Shown here: in pieces, positions 1 through 5,158 of the stretch
Numbering within the stretch: position 1 is the stretch's first letter
How the letters are laid out: each line of letters begins with the position of its first letter
Assembly (NCBI GenBank): GCA_937883885.1
Contig: CAKZXL010000465.1
Location: forward strand, 1-5,158
Length of the DNA stretch: 5,158 bases
Direction of reading: 5' to 3'
Source: an uncultured Aquincola sp.
GTDB taxonomy: Bacteria; Pseudomonadota; Gammaproteobacteria; Burkholderiales; Burkholderiaceae
Program-made: the position numbers and the translations under genes
The notes under the pieces: generated by a model
Database searches by the model: none
What the model saw: only the letters and a program-made list of their open reading frames with translations
Told to the model about the DNA's origin: nothing

Positions 1-492
1 GAAAAGGCCCGCGCCAAGGAGCGCATCTTCAGCCACCGCGACAGCTTCGGCCAATGGCAGCCCAAGGAGCAGCGCCCCGAGCTGTGGACGCTGTTCAACA
101 CCCGCCACAAGCCGGGCGAACACTTCCGCTCGTTCCCCATCAGCAACTGGACCGAGCTGGACGTGTGGCTGTACATCGCCCGCGAGCAGATCCCGCTGCC
201 CAACCTGTACTTTGCACACGACCGCCAGGTGATCCGCCGCAAGGGCCTGCTGGTGCCGGTGACCGAGGTCACGCCGCCCGAAGCCGGCGAAACGGTGGAA
301 ACCGCGCAGGTGCGCTTTCGCACCGTGGGCGACATGACCTGCACCTGCCCGGTGGAAAGCCCGGCCGCCAATGCCACCGACATCGTGGCCGAGACGCTGA
401 CGGTCACCGTGAGCGAACGCGGCGCCACGCGAATGGACGACCGCACTTCCGACGCCTCGATGGAGCGCCGCAAGAAAGAAGGCTATTTCTGA
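1..492 (+). CDS. cysD: Sulfate adenylyltransferase subunit 2 (CysD), C-terminal part
   Basis: This is the small, catalytic subunit of ATP sulfurylase, which adenylylates sulfate to APS in the cytoplasm, driven by GTP hydrolysis in CysN. Only the last 163 residues are present; the full family length is about 300, so the N-terminal half with the PP-loop nucleotide-binding motif is outside the window. Visible landmarks match recalled E. coli CysD: AKERIFS followed by FGQW near residues 6-19, QRPELW at 24-29, FPISNWTELDVW near 45-56, RFRTVGD at 105-111, and the conserved end SMERRKKEGYF. Where E. coli has RFRTLGCWPLTGAVES, this protein has RFRTVGDMTCTCPVES, with cysteines at visible residues 114 and 116; I take this as a lineage variant. 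The TGA stop shares its A with the cysN ATG. Identity is very secure; the start is not visible. Confidence 0.96.
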   Translation, partial: EKARAKERIFSHRDSFGQWQPKEQRPELWTLFNTRHKPGEHFRSFPISNWTELDVWLYIAREQIPLPNLYFAHDRQVIRRKGLLVPVTEVTPPEAGETVETAQVRFRTVGDMTCTCPVESPAANATDIVAETLTVTVSERGATRMDDRTSDASMERRKKEGYF

Positions 493-1781
493 TGAGCACC
501 GCCGCCCCCGTGTCCCACGACCACCGCGCCCTGCGCTTCTTGACCGCCGGCAGCGTCGACGACGGCAAGAGCACGCTGATCGGCCGCCTGCTGTACGACA
601 GCCGCGCCATCCTGGCCGACCAGCTCGACACGCTGGAAAAGCGCGCCGCCGGCCAGCCCATCGACCTGAGCCTGCTGACCGACGGCCTGGAAGCCGAGCG
701 CGAGCAAGGCATCACCATCGACGTGGCCTACCGCTACTTCGCCACCCGCCAGCGCAAGTTCATCATCGCCGACGCGCCGGGCCATGAGCAGTACACCCGC
801 AACATGGTGACGGCCGCCGCCGGCAGCGATGCCGCGGTGGTGCTGGTGGACATCACCAAGATCGACTGGCGCGCCAAGCCGGTGCAGCTGCTGCCGCAAA
901 CCCGCCGCCACACCCTGCTGGCCAAGCTGCTGCGTGTGCCCGGCATCGTGTTCGCGGTCAACAAGATCGACGCCATCGACGACATCCGCCCCGCCTTCGA
1001 GGCGGTGGCCCAGGCCCTGCGCGACTTCGCGCAGGAAGCCGGCGTGGAAGTGGCGGGCATCATCCCCGTCTCGGCCCTGCGAGGCGACAACGTGACGCAG
1101 CCGCTGGCCTGCGACTGGTACGAAGGCCCCTCGCTGCTGCAGCTGCTGGAAGCCCTGCCCACCACGCAGGAACGCAGCGAAGGCGATCTGCTGCAGCCGG
1201 TGCAGTACGTGGCCCGTGACGACGGCGAAGGCACCGGCCACCAGCCGCGCACGCTGTGGGGCCGCATCGCCCACGGCGCAGTGAAAGCCGGCGACACGGT
1301 GCAGGTGTTCCCCAGCGGTGAAGTCGCCACCGTCGCCCAGGTGCGCCTGGCCGGCGAGGTGGTGGAAGCGGCACGTGCGGGCCAGTCGGCCGGCATCGTG
1401 CTGGACCGCCAGCTCGACGTCTCGCGCGGCGACTGGGTGGCCACGCCCAAGAGCCTGCAGGCCACGCAGCGCTTTTCGGCCACGCTGGCCTGGCTGGACA
1501 CCGAGCCCGCCGTGGTCGGCCGCAAGTACTGGGTGCGCCATGGCAACCGCTGGGTGCAGGCGCGCATCAGCAGCATCGACCACCGGCTGGACATCCACAC
1601 CCTGGCCGCCACCGATGCCCATGAACTGGCCGTCAACGAGATCGGCGAAGTGACCGTGGAAACCCAGCAGCCGCTGCCGGTGGAGCCCTACGGCAGCAAC
1701 CGGGTGGGCGGTGCGCTGATCGTGGTCGACCCCACCAGCAACCGCACCAGCGGCGCGCTGCTGGTCAAGGAAGCGGCGTGA
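492..1781 (+). CDS. cysN: Sulfate adenylyltransferase subunit 1 (CysN), GTPase
   Basis: This is the large subunit of ATP sulfurylase, an EF-Tu-like translational-type GTPase whose GTP hydrolysis drives APS formation by CysD. The product is 429 residues. G-domain motifs in order: P-loop GSVDDGKS at 20-27, switch I region GITIDVAYRYF at 73-83, DAPGHEQY at 94-101 and NKID at 157-160. Beta-barrel domains follow from about residue 215, ending near RTSGALLVKEAA. There is no APS kinase domain, so this is CysN rather than a CysNC fusion. The start at 492 is chosen because it overlaps the cysD stop, has AAGAAGG at 476-482 about 9 bases upstream, and leaves the usual short leader before the P-loop; the open frame upstream lies inside cysD. 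Between the G3 and G4 motifs it has about 8 more residues than E. coli CysN (see findings). Confidence 0.97.
   Translation: MSTAAPVSHDHRALRFLTAGSVDDGKSTLIGRLLYDSRAILADQLDTLEKRAAGQPIDLSLLTDGLEAEREQGITIDVAYRYFATRQRKFIIADAPGHEQYTRNMVTAAAGSDAAVVLVDITKIDWRAKPVQLLPQTRRHTLLAKLLRVPGIVFAVNKIDAIDDIRPAFEAVAQALRDFAQEAGVEVAGIIPVSALRGDNVTQPLACDWYEGPSLLQLLEALPTTQERSEGDLLQPVQYVARDDGEGTGHQPRTLWGRIAHGAVKAGDTVQVFPSGEVATVAQVRLAGEVVEAARAGQSAGIVLDRQLDVSRGDWVATPKSLQATQRFSATLAWLDTEPAVVGRKYWVRHGNRWVQARISSIDHRLDIHTLAATDAHELAVNEIGEVTVETQQPLPVEPYGSNRVGGALIVVDPTSNRTSGALLVKEAA
1767..1773 (+). promoter_or_regulatory. Ribosome binding site supporting the GTG start of cobA
   Basis: AAGGAAG lies inside the end of cysN, 4 bases before the GTG at 1778. 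It supports that GTG as the cobA start. The GTG forms a GTGA overlap with the cysN TGA stop, a typical arrangement for translational coupling. Confidence 0.6.
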
Positions 1782-2575
1782 CCGAAGCCGCCGGCCGCCC
1801 GCCGCTCGGCCATGTCGTCTTCATCGGCGCAGGCCCCGGCGCGGCCGACCTGATCACGGTGCGCGGCGCGCGCCGGCTGGCCGAGGCCGAGGTGGTGCTG
1901 TTCGACGCCCTCACCGACCCCGCGCTGCGTGAGCTGGCGCCGCAGGCGCGCTGGATCGACGTCGGCAAACGCGGCTTCTGCCATGCACCCAAGCAGACCG
2001 AGATCAACGCGATGCTGGTGCGCTGCGCGCAGCAGTACCGGCGCGTGGTGCGGCTCAAGGGGGGCGATCCCAGCGTGTTCGGCCGGCTGGAAGAAGAGCT
2101 GCTGGCGCTGGCCGCCGAAGGCATCGGCTGCGAGGTGGTGCCCGGCGTCACCGCCGCCATCGCTGCCGCGGCCGCCACCCAGCGGCCGTTGACGCGCCGC
2201 GGCCTGGGCCGCAGCGTCAGCCTGTCCACCGCGATGACCAAGGAAGGCAGCCTGGCCGAGGCCACGCCGCCCAGCGCCGACACCGAGGTGTTCTACATGG
2301 CCGGCCGCCAGTTGGGCGCGCTGAGCCGCCGCCTGCTGGACGCCGGCTGGCCGGCCGACACGCCGGTGCTGGTGGTGTCGCAGGCCGGCACGCCCGACCA
2401 GCGCGCCAGCGACCACGAGGTGGCCACGCTGGCCGCGGCCAGCATGCTGCATGCGGGCCGGCCGGCCATCGTCACCGTGGGCGCTGGTGCGCGGCCGGTG
2501 CTGGCTGCCGATGGCCGCAGCCCGCATGCGGCCACCATGCCCCATACCGCCGCCGCAGGCCACCCCGCGGCTTAG
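1778..2575 (+). CDS. cobA: Uroporphyrinogen-III C-methyltransferase (SUMT, CobA type)
   Basis: Predicted SAM-dependent methyltransferase that converts uroporphyrinogen III to precorrin-2, the first committed step to siroheme, the cofactor of sulfite reductase. It is 265 residues, the usual size of a stand-alone SUMT, so the dehydrogenase/chelatase half found in E. coli CysG is absent and must be supplied elsewhere. Family motifs in order: GAGPGAADLITVRG at 17-30, VGKRG at 62-66, RLKGGDPSVFGR at 92-103, PGVTAA at 122-127 and FYMAGRQ at 173-179. The usual LTHR motif reads LTRR here (138-141). The last 25 or so residues form an Ala/His/Pro-rich tail of no recognisable function. The GTG start overlaps the cysN stop by 4 bases and has a good upstream ribosome site. 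Its place directly behind cysDN argues for siroheme supply rather than cobalamin synthesis. Confidence 0.92.
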   Translation: MTEAAGRPPLGHVVFIGAGPGAADLITVRGARRLAEAEVVLFDALTDPALRELAPQARWIDVGKRGFCHAPKQTEINAMLVRCAQQYRRVVRLKGGDPSVFGRLEEELLALAAEGIGCEVVPGVTAAIAAAAATQRPLTRRGLGRSVSLSTAMTKEGSLAEATPPSADTEVFYMAGRQLGALSRRLLDAGWPADTPVLVVSQAGTPDQRASDHEVATLAAASMLHAGRPAIVTVGAGARPVLAADGRSPHAATMPHTAAAGHPAA

Positions 2576-2578
2576 AAT
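2573..2578 (+). promoter_or_regulatory. Candidate -10 element upstream of fdxA
   Basis: TAGAAT matches the sigma-70 -10 consensus at 5 of 6 positions, and its first three bases are the TAG stop of cobA. It stands out in very GC-rich sequence. No convincing -35 hexamer lies 16-18 bases upstream, where the sequence is only C and G. If used, transcription would start near 2585, giving fdxA a leader of roughly 67 bases. The CTTAGAATC context resembles -10 regions I recall from Burkholderiales genes, but that is memory, not a search. Confidence 0.4.
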
Positions 2579-2589
2579 CGAGAGTTCTC

Positions 2590-2655
2590 ATGGAGCGGCC
2601 GCCACATGAATCCGGCGCTGCCGCCCTCAACATTTCAGAGGCTGAAGCCCCATGA
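2590..2655 (+). CDS. Possible 21-codon leader ORF overlapping the fdxA start
   Basis: An ATG at 2590 opens a 21-codon frame beginning [12 protein letters not shown] and ending EAEAP. Its TGA stop overlaps the fdxA ATG as ATGA at 2652-2655. It has no clear Shine-Dalgarno site. If the -10 at 2573-2578 is real, its ATG would lie only a few bases from the 5' end of the message. The exact stop/start overlap suggests translational coupling to fdxA, but an open frame this short is expected often by chance. The peptide resembles nothing I recognise. Confidence 0.18.
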   Translation: MERPPHESGAAALNISEAEAP

Positions 2656-2975
2656 CCCACGTCGTCACCGAAGCATGCATTCGCTGCAAGTACACCGATT
2701 GCGTCGACGTCTGCCCCGTTGATTGTTTCCGCGAAGGCCCGAACTTCCTGACGATCGACCCCGACGAGTGCATCGACTGCGCCGTGTGCATCCCCGAGTG
2801 CCCGGTCAACGCCATCGTGCCGGAAGAAGACGTGCCGGGCGACCAGCAGCACTTCATCCAGCTCAATGCCGACCTGGCCAAGAAGTGGCCCAGCATCACC
2901 AAGCGCAAGGCCTCGCTGCCCGACGCCGACGAGTGGAAGGACCGCACGGGCAAGCTGCCCGAGCTGATCCGCTGA
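2652..2975 (+). CDS. fdxA: 7Fe ferredoxin, [3Fe-4S][4Fe-4S], FdxA type
   Basis: This is a small cytoplasmic electron carrier of 107 residues that aligns end to end with recalled Azotobacter vinelandii ferredoxin I. By that alignment Cys9, Cys17 and Cys50 bind the [3Fe-4S] cluster, and Cys21, Cys40, Cys43 and Cys46 bind the [4Fe-4S] cluster. Cys12 and Cys25 match the non-ligand cysteines of FdI, and Asp16 matches the residue linked to proton transfer at the 3Fe centre. The long C-terminal arm, containing FIQLNADLA and ending GKLPELIR, is typical of this class. A weak ribosome site AGAGG at 2637-2641 lies 10 bases before the ATG. The reductase gene begins 4 bases after the stop, so the two proteins are probably co-expressed. 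The physiological partner is unknown; a reductase and a sulfite-assimilation role are suggested only by context. Confidence 0.96.
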   Translation: MTHVVTEACIRCKYTDCVDVCPVDCFREGPNFLTIDPDECIDCAVCIPECPVNAIVPEEDVPGDQQHFIQLNADLAKKWPSITKRKASLPDADEWKDRTGKLPELIR

Positions 2976-2979
2976 TCCC

Positions 2980-4035
2980 ATGATCGAGACCGACGCGCTG
3001 ATCGTCGGTGCCGGCCCGGTCGGGCTGTTCCAGGTGTTCGAGCTGGGCCTGCTGGAGATCGGCGCCCACGTGGTCGATTCACTGCCCCAGCCCGGCGGCC
3101 AGTGCATCGAGCTGTACGCCGACAAGCCCATCTACGACATCCCCGGCCTGCCCGCCACCAGCGGGCGCGAGCTGGTCGACCGGCTGCTGCAGCAGATTGC
3201 GCCCTTCAAGCCGCCGCTGCACCTGGACCAGGAAGTGAGCCTGCTGCATCGCCGCCCCGACGGCCGCTTCGACGTGGCCACCCGCCGCGGGCTGCAGTTC
3301 ATCGCCAAGACCGTGTTCATCGCCGGCGGCGTGGGCGCCTTCCAGCCCAAGCCCTTGCGGGTGGAGGGCCTGGCCGCGTTCGAAGGCACGCAGCTGCACT
3401 ACCGGGTGGACGATGCGGCCCGCTTCGCCGGCCGCCACGTGGTGGTGGTGGGCGGCGGCGACAGCGCGCTGCAGTGGGCCAACCGGCTGGCCGAAGCCGG
3501 CCCGCAGGCGGCTGCCAGCGTCACCCTGCTGCACCGGCGCGATGTGTTCCAGGCCGAGCCCGCCGCCATCAGCCGCATGCGCGCCTTGTGCGAGGCGCAG
3601 CGCATGCAGTTCGCGGCCGGGCAGGTCAGCGGCATCGAAGTGACCGACGGCCGGCTGAGTGCCCTCAAGGTGCTGGGTGGCGACGGCGTCACGCGGGTGA
3701 TGCCGCTGGACGAGCTGCTGGTGTTCTTCGGACTCAGCCCGCGGCTGGGCCCGATCGCCGACTGGGGCCTGGCGCTGGAGCGCAAGCAGCTGGTGGTGGA
3801 CACCGAGAAGTTCGAGACCAGCGAGCCCGGCATCTTCGCGGTGGGCGACGTGGTCACCTACCCGGGCAAGAAGAAGCTCATCCTCTGCGGCTTCCACGAA
3901 GCCACGCTGGCCGCCTTCGGCGCGGTGCGGCATGTGTTCCCCGACAAGGCGGTGCACCTGCAGTACACCACCACCAGCCCGCGGCTGCACCAGTTGCTGG
4001 GCGTGGAAACGCCCGGCCACGACGACGACCATTGA
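2980..4035 (+). CDS. Ferredoxin-NADP+ reductase, thioredoxin-reductase-like type
   Basis: This is a predicted FAD flavoprotein that exchanges electrons between NADPH and ferredoxin. Its 351 residues are typical of the TrxR-like FNR class known from Chlorobium, Bacillus (YumC) and many proteobacteria. Motifs in order: FAD dinucleotide-binding GAGPVG at 10-15, PGGQC at 38-42 followed by the IYDIPG segment at 51-56, NADPH-binding GGGDSA at 158-163, HRR at 185-187 suited to the 2'-phosphate of NADPH, and the second FAD motif GIFAVGD at 284-290. The CxxC redox pair of thioredoxin reductase is missing, which argues for FNR. The C-terminus past residue 315 includes the [12 protein letters not shown] segment usual for this class and ends in an Asp/His-rich tail. 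The ATG lies 4 bases after the fdxA stop with no clear ribosome site, suggesting coupling. A generic NAD(P)/FAD oxidoreductase is the fallback name. Confidence 0.9.
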   Translation: MIETDALIVGAGPVGLFQVFELGLLEIGAHVVDSLPQPGGQCIELYADKPIYDIPGLPATSGRELVDRLLQQIAPFKPPLHLDQEVSLLHRRPDGRFDVATRRGLQFIAKTVFIAGGVGAFQPKPLRVEGLAAFEGTQLHYRVDDAARFAGRHVVVVGGGDSALQWANRLAEAGPQAAASVTLLHRRDVFQAEPAAISRMRALCEAQRMQFAAGQVSGIEVTDGRLSALKVLGGDGVTRVMPLDELLVFFGLSPRLGPIADWGLALERKQLVVDTEKFETSEPGIFAVGDVVTYPGKKKLILCGFHEATLAAFGAVRHVFPDKAVHLQYTTTSPRLHQLLGVETPGHDDDH

Positions 4036-4036
4036 G

Positions 4037-4924
4037 TCAACCTTCCGCCGCCTCCACCAGCCGGCGGATCAACGGGTGCTGCACCCGCCGCTCGGTGCCG
4101 ATGGCAAAGAACTGCTCGCGCACGCCATCGCAGCCGCCCACCGGCTTGACGCGGTAATGCTCCACCAGGTCGTCGTGCACCAGCAGCGCGGCCGGAAACA
4201 CGCCCATGCCGCCGGCGCCGAAGGTCTTGAGCAGCGCGCTGTCCTCGAACTCGCCCACCACATTGGGCCGCACGCCATGGCGCGCGAACCAGGTGTCGAT
4301 CTGCACCCGCACCGTGGCATGCGCGGTGGGCAGCAGCACCGGCACCTGTGCCAGCGACTGCGGAAAGCCCTTGCGCGCCGCGGCCGCCAGCGCGGCCGGC
4401 GCGTACCAGCCCAGCTCGGAGCCGCCCAGTGCATGGCTGTACAGCTTGAGGTTGGCATTGACCGGCGCCGGCCGGTCCGACAGCACCAGGTCCAGCTTGT
4501 GCAGCGCCAACTCGGCCAGCAGCTCGTCGAAGCCGCCTTCATGGCACAGCAGCCGCAGCCCCGGCTCGGCCAGCACCGGCATGATCAGCCGATGCACCAC
4601 GATCTTGGGCAGGCCGTCGCTGATGCCCACCGCCAGCCGCAGCGCCGGCTGCGTGGCCGCATCACGCACCACGTCGGGCAGCTGCTCACCCAGCTGGAAG
4701 ATCTGGTCGGCCTGGCGCAGCGCGGCCTCACCCGCTTCGGTCAAGGCCAGGCCACGGCCGGCCGGCTTGAGCAGCGCATGGCCCAGCGCCTGTTCCAGCT
4801 CGCGCACCTGGGCGCTGACGGTCTGCACCGCCACGTCCAGCCGCTCGGCGGCGCGGGCCATGCCGCCTTCCTTGGCCACCACCCAGAAGTAGTGCAGGTG
4901 CTTGTAGTTGAAGCCGGGTCGCAT
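4037..4924 (-). CDS. nhaR: LysR-family transcriptional regulator, NhaR-like
   Basis: This is a 295-residue DNA-binding regulator. The N-terminal winged HTH spans about residues 6-65 (NYKHLHYFWVVAKEGG, then RAAERL, QTVSAQ and GRGLALTEAG). The co-inducer-binding domain from about 90 to 295 includes HKLDLVLSD, GEFEDSALLKTFGA and ERRVQHPLIRRL. These blocks match recalled E. coli NhaR along its whole length, including the NhaR-specific start NYxHLYYFW and the QHP ending. In E. coli NhaR activates the Na+/H+ antiporter gene nhaA in response to sodium. No antiporter is in this window, so the target here is unknown. The ATG at 4924 gives the same N-terminal spacing as E. coli NhaR; the open frame extends further upstream but only into the promoter region. 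No Shine-Dalgarno sequence precedes it. The stop is one base from that of the convergent reductase gene. Confidence 0.85.
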   Translation of the reverse strand: MRPGFNYKHLHYFWVVAKEGGMARAAERLDVAVQTVSAQVRELEQALGHALLKPAGRGLALTEAGEAALRQADQIFQLGEQLPDVVRDAATQPALRLAVGISDGLPKIVVHRLIMPVLAEPGLRLLCHEGGFDELLAELALHKLDLVLSDRPAPVNANLKLYSHALGGSELGWYAPAALAAAARKGFPQSLAQVPVLLPTAHATVRVQIDTWFARHGVRPNVVGEFEDSALLKTFGAGGMGVFPAALLVHDDLVEHYRVKPVGGCDGVREQFFAIGTERRVQHPLIRRLVEAAEG

Positions 4925-4932
4925 GACCGCGG

Positions 4933-4963
4933 ATCTTAGGCGGCCAGGTCTGCGCCAGCTCAA
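4933..4963 (-). promoter_or_regulatory. Candidate promoter of the nhaR-like gene
   Basis: Read on the - strand, TTGAGC (4958-4963) and TAAGAT (4933-4938) resemble -35 and -10 hexamers, each matching consensus at 4 of 6 positions, with a longish 19-base spacer. The -10 ends only 8 bases before the ATG at 4924. Initiation would therefore fall within about 0-4 bases of the start codon, consistent with the absence of a ribosome binding site. Confidence 0.35.
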
Positions 4964-4967
4964 GCTG
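4956..4967. promoter_or_regulatory. Small dyad over the nhaR -35, candidate operator
   Basis: CAGCT and AGCTG form a perfect 5-base inverted repeat around a CA centre. With one bulged base at 4955 the outer GCG (4952-4954) and CGC (4968-4970) also pair. It overlaps the proposed -35 of the LysR gene and lies in the divergent intergenic region where LysR proteins usually bind for autoregulation. A T-N11-A spacing runs from 4951 to 4963, but this is common by chance. The dyad is short, so support is weak. Confidence 0.22.
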
Positions 4968-4982
4968 CGCGTCAGCCGCCAT

Positions 4983-4995
4983 GCCCAGAATGGGC
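4983..4995 (+). promoter_or_regulatory. Short hairpin just upstream of the rightward gene's ribosome site
   Basis: GCCCA, a GAA loop and TGGGC form a perfect 5-base stem ending one base before GGGGAG, the likely Shine-Dalgarno sequence of the gene at 5012. There is no following T-run, so it is not a Rho-independent terminator. A second copy of GCCCA at 5014-5018, within the first codons of that gene, could pair with the same TGGGC arm. Confidence 0.25.
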
Positions 4996-4996
4996 C

Positions 4997-5002
4997 GGGG
5001 AG
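4997..5002 (+). promoter_or_regulatory. Ribosome binding site choosing the start at 5012
   Basis: GGGGAG lies 9 bases before the ATG at 5012 and directly abuts another in-frame ATG at 5003. The zero spacing makes 5003 an unlikely start, so 5012 is preferred; the difference is three residues (MPA). Confidence 0.55.
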
Positions 5003-5011
5003 ATGCCCGCC

Positions 5012-5158
5012 ATGCCCAGCGCCTTCAATTTCCACGCCTCGCCCTTCGACTGCCTGACGGCCGACGAGCGCCAGCTGGTGCGCGACCACGTGGACATCGC
5101 CTACTTCCACGAGGGCGACGTGCTGCTGCAGCCCGGCGAACAGCCGGCGCACCTGTTC
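5012..5158 (+). CDS. Cyclic-nucleotide-binding / DUF294 nucleotidyltransferase-like protein, N-terminal fragment
   Basis: Only the first 49 codons are present; the frame is still open at the window edge. The product starts MPSAFNFHASPFDCLTADE and continues through DIAYFHEGDVLLQPGEQPAH. The FHEGDVLLQPGEQPAHLF segment (residues 32-49) is characteristic of the first strands of a cyclic-nucleotide-binding beta-roll. The opening, with SPFD then DIAYF, resembles bacterial proteins combining a cNMP-binding domain, CBS domains and a DUF294 nucleotidyltransferase-like domain. Those later domains cannot be seen here, so the full architecture is inferred from recalled family members. It could instead be a simpler CRP-like or cNMP-binding protein. 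It is divergent from the NhaR-like gene and shares an 87-base intergenic region with it. I see no convincing promoter for it. Confidence 0.7.
   Translation, partial: MPSAFNFHASPFDCLTADERQLVRDHVDIAYFHEGDVLLQPGEQPAHLF

Noticed and set aside
54..491. N-terminal extension of CysN back to 54
   Set aside because: The extension lies entirely within cysD in another frame and looks like out-of-frame translation; the ATG at 492 gives the normal CysN N-terminus.
483..1622. Long open frame of 379 codons on the - strand opposite cysN
   Set aside because: It is a GC-rich shadow: the + strand frame has all CysN motifs, while this translation is a low-complexity Gly/His/Ala/Val-rich string with no recognisable domain.
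2595..2602. Perfect 8-base palindrome GCGGCCGC upstream of fdxA
   Set aside because: Such palindromes are expected often at this GC content; it has no partner repeat and is not placed like an operator.
2613..2623. CGGC/GCCG mini-hairpin between cobA and fdxA as a terminator
   Set aside because: It has a stem of only 4 bases with no T-run, too weak for intrinsic termination.
3079..4032. Open frame of 317 codons on the - strand opposite the reductase
   Set aside because: It mirrors the codons of a well-supported flavoprotein and shows biased composition with no motif.
3102..4157. Second + strand frame of 351 codons inside the reductase
   Set aside because: The translation is dominated by Arg, Pro, Gly and Ala, as expected from out-of-frame GC-rich coding sequence, and it runs through the convergent junction.
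3932..4939. Open frame of 335 codons on the + strand opposite the LysR gene
   Set aside because: It is the antisense of a clear NhaR-like protein; the composition is His/Gln/Arg-rich without any domain.
4925..5152. N-terminal extension of the LysR protein back to 5152
   Set aside because: It would cover the divergent intergenic region and the start of the neighbouring gene; NhaR proteins begin only a few residues before the NYxHLxYFW block.

Overview
The window is GC-rich, about two thirds G+C with strong G/C preference at third codon positions. Its protein sequences look like a betaproteobacterium of the Burkholderiales, in the broad Rubrivivax/Leptothrix/Acidovorax range. That placement rests on recalled family resemblance, not on a search. 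Coding density is very high and no intergenic gap exceeds 90 bases.

Left part (1-2575): the end of an assimilatory sulfate-reduction operon on the + strand. It holds the C-terminal half of cysD (ATP sulfurylase small subunit), complete cysN (the GTPase subunit) and a cobA-type uroporphyrinogen-III C-methyltransferase that feeds siroheme synthesis. Each gene overlaps the next by 1 to 4 bases, so they are probably translated in coupled fashion. CysN carries no fused APS kinase, which fits direct APS reduction; that is inference, since the reductase genes would lie upstream of the window.

Middle part (2573-4035): a second + strand unit with its own possible -10 element built over the cobA stop codon. 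It encodes a 7Fe ferredoxin of the FdxA / Azotobacter FdI type and, 4 bases later, a thioredoxin-reductase-like ferredoxin-NADP+ reductase. Together they could carry electrons between NADPH and ferredoxin-dependent enzymes. The siroheme-dependent sulfite reductase is an attractive but unproven client given the neighbours.

Right part (4037-5158): a LysR-family regulator closely resembling NhaR lies on the - strand, converging on the reductase with a single base between the two stop codons. It is divergent from the start of a + strand gene whose N-terminus looks like a cyclic-nucleotide-binding-domain protein of the DUF294 nucleotidyltransferase-like type; that gene runs off the window. The 87-base divergent intergenic region contains a candidate nhaR promoter placed so close to the ATG that the message may be leaderless, a small dyad over its -35, and a hairpin next to the Shine-Dalgarno sequence of the rightward gene.

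I found no RNA genes, CRISPR arrays, insertion sequences or phage genes. The gene content is conventional. The points most worth a second look are the ferredoxin/reductase pair beside sulfate assimilation, the two possible near-leaderless promoters, a tiny ORF overlapping the fdxA start, and the lineage-specific sequence changes in CysN and CobA.
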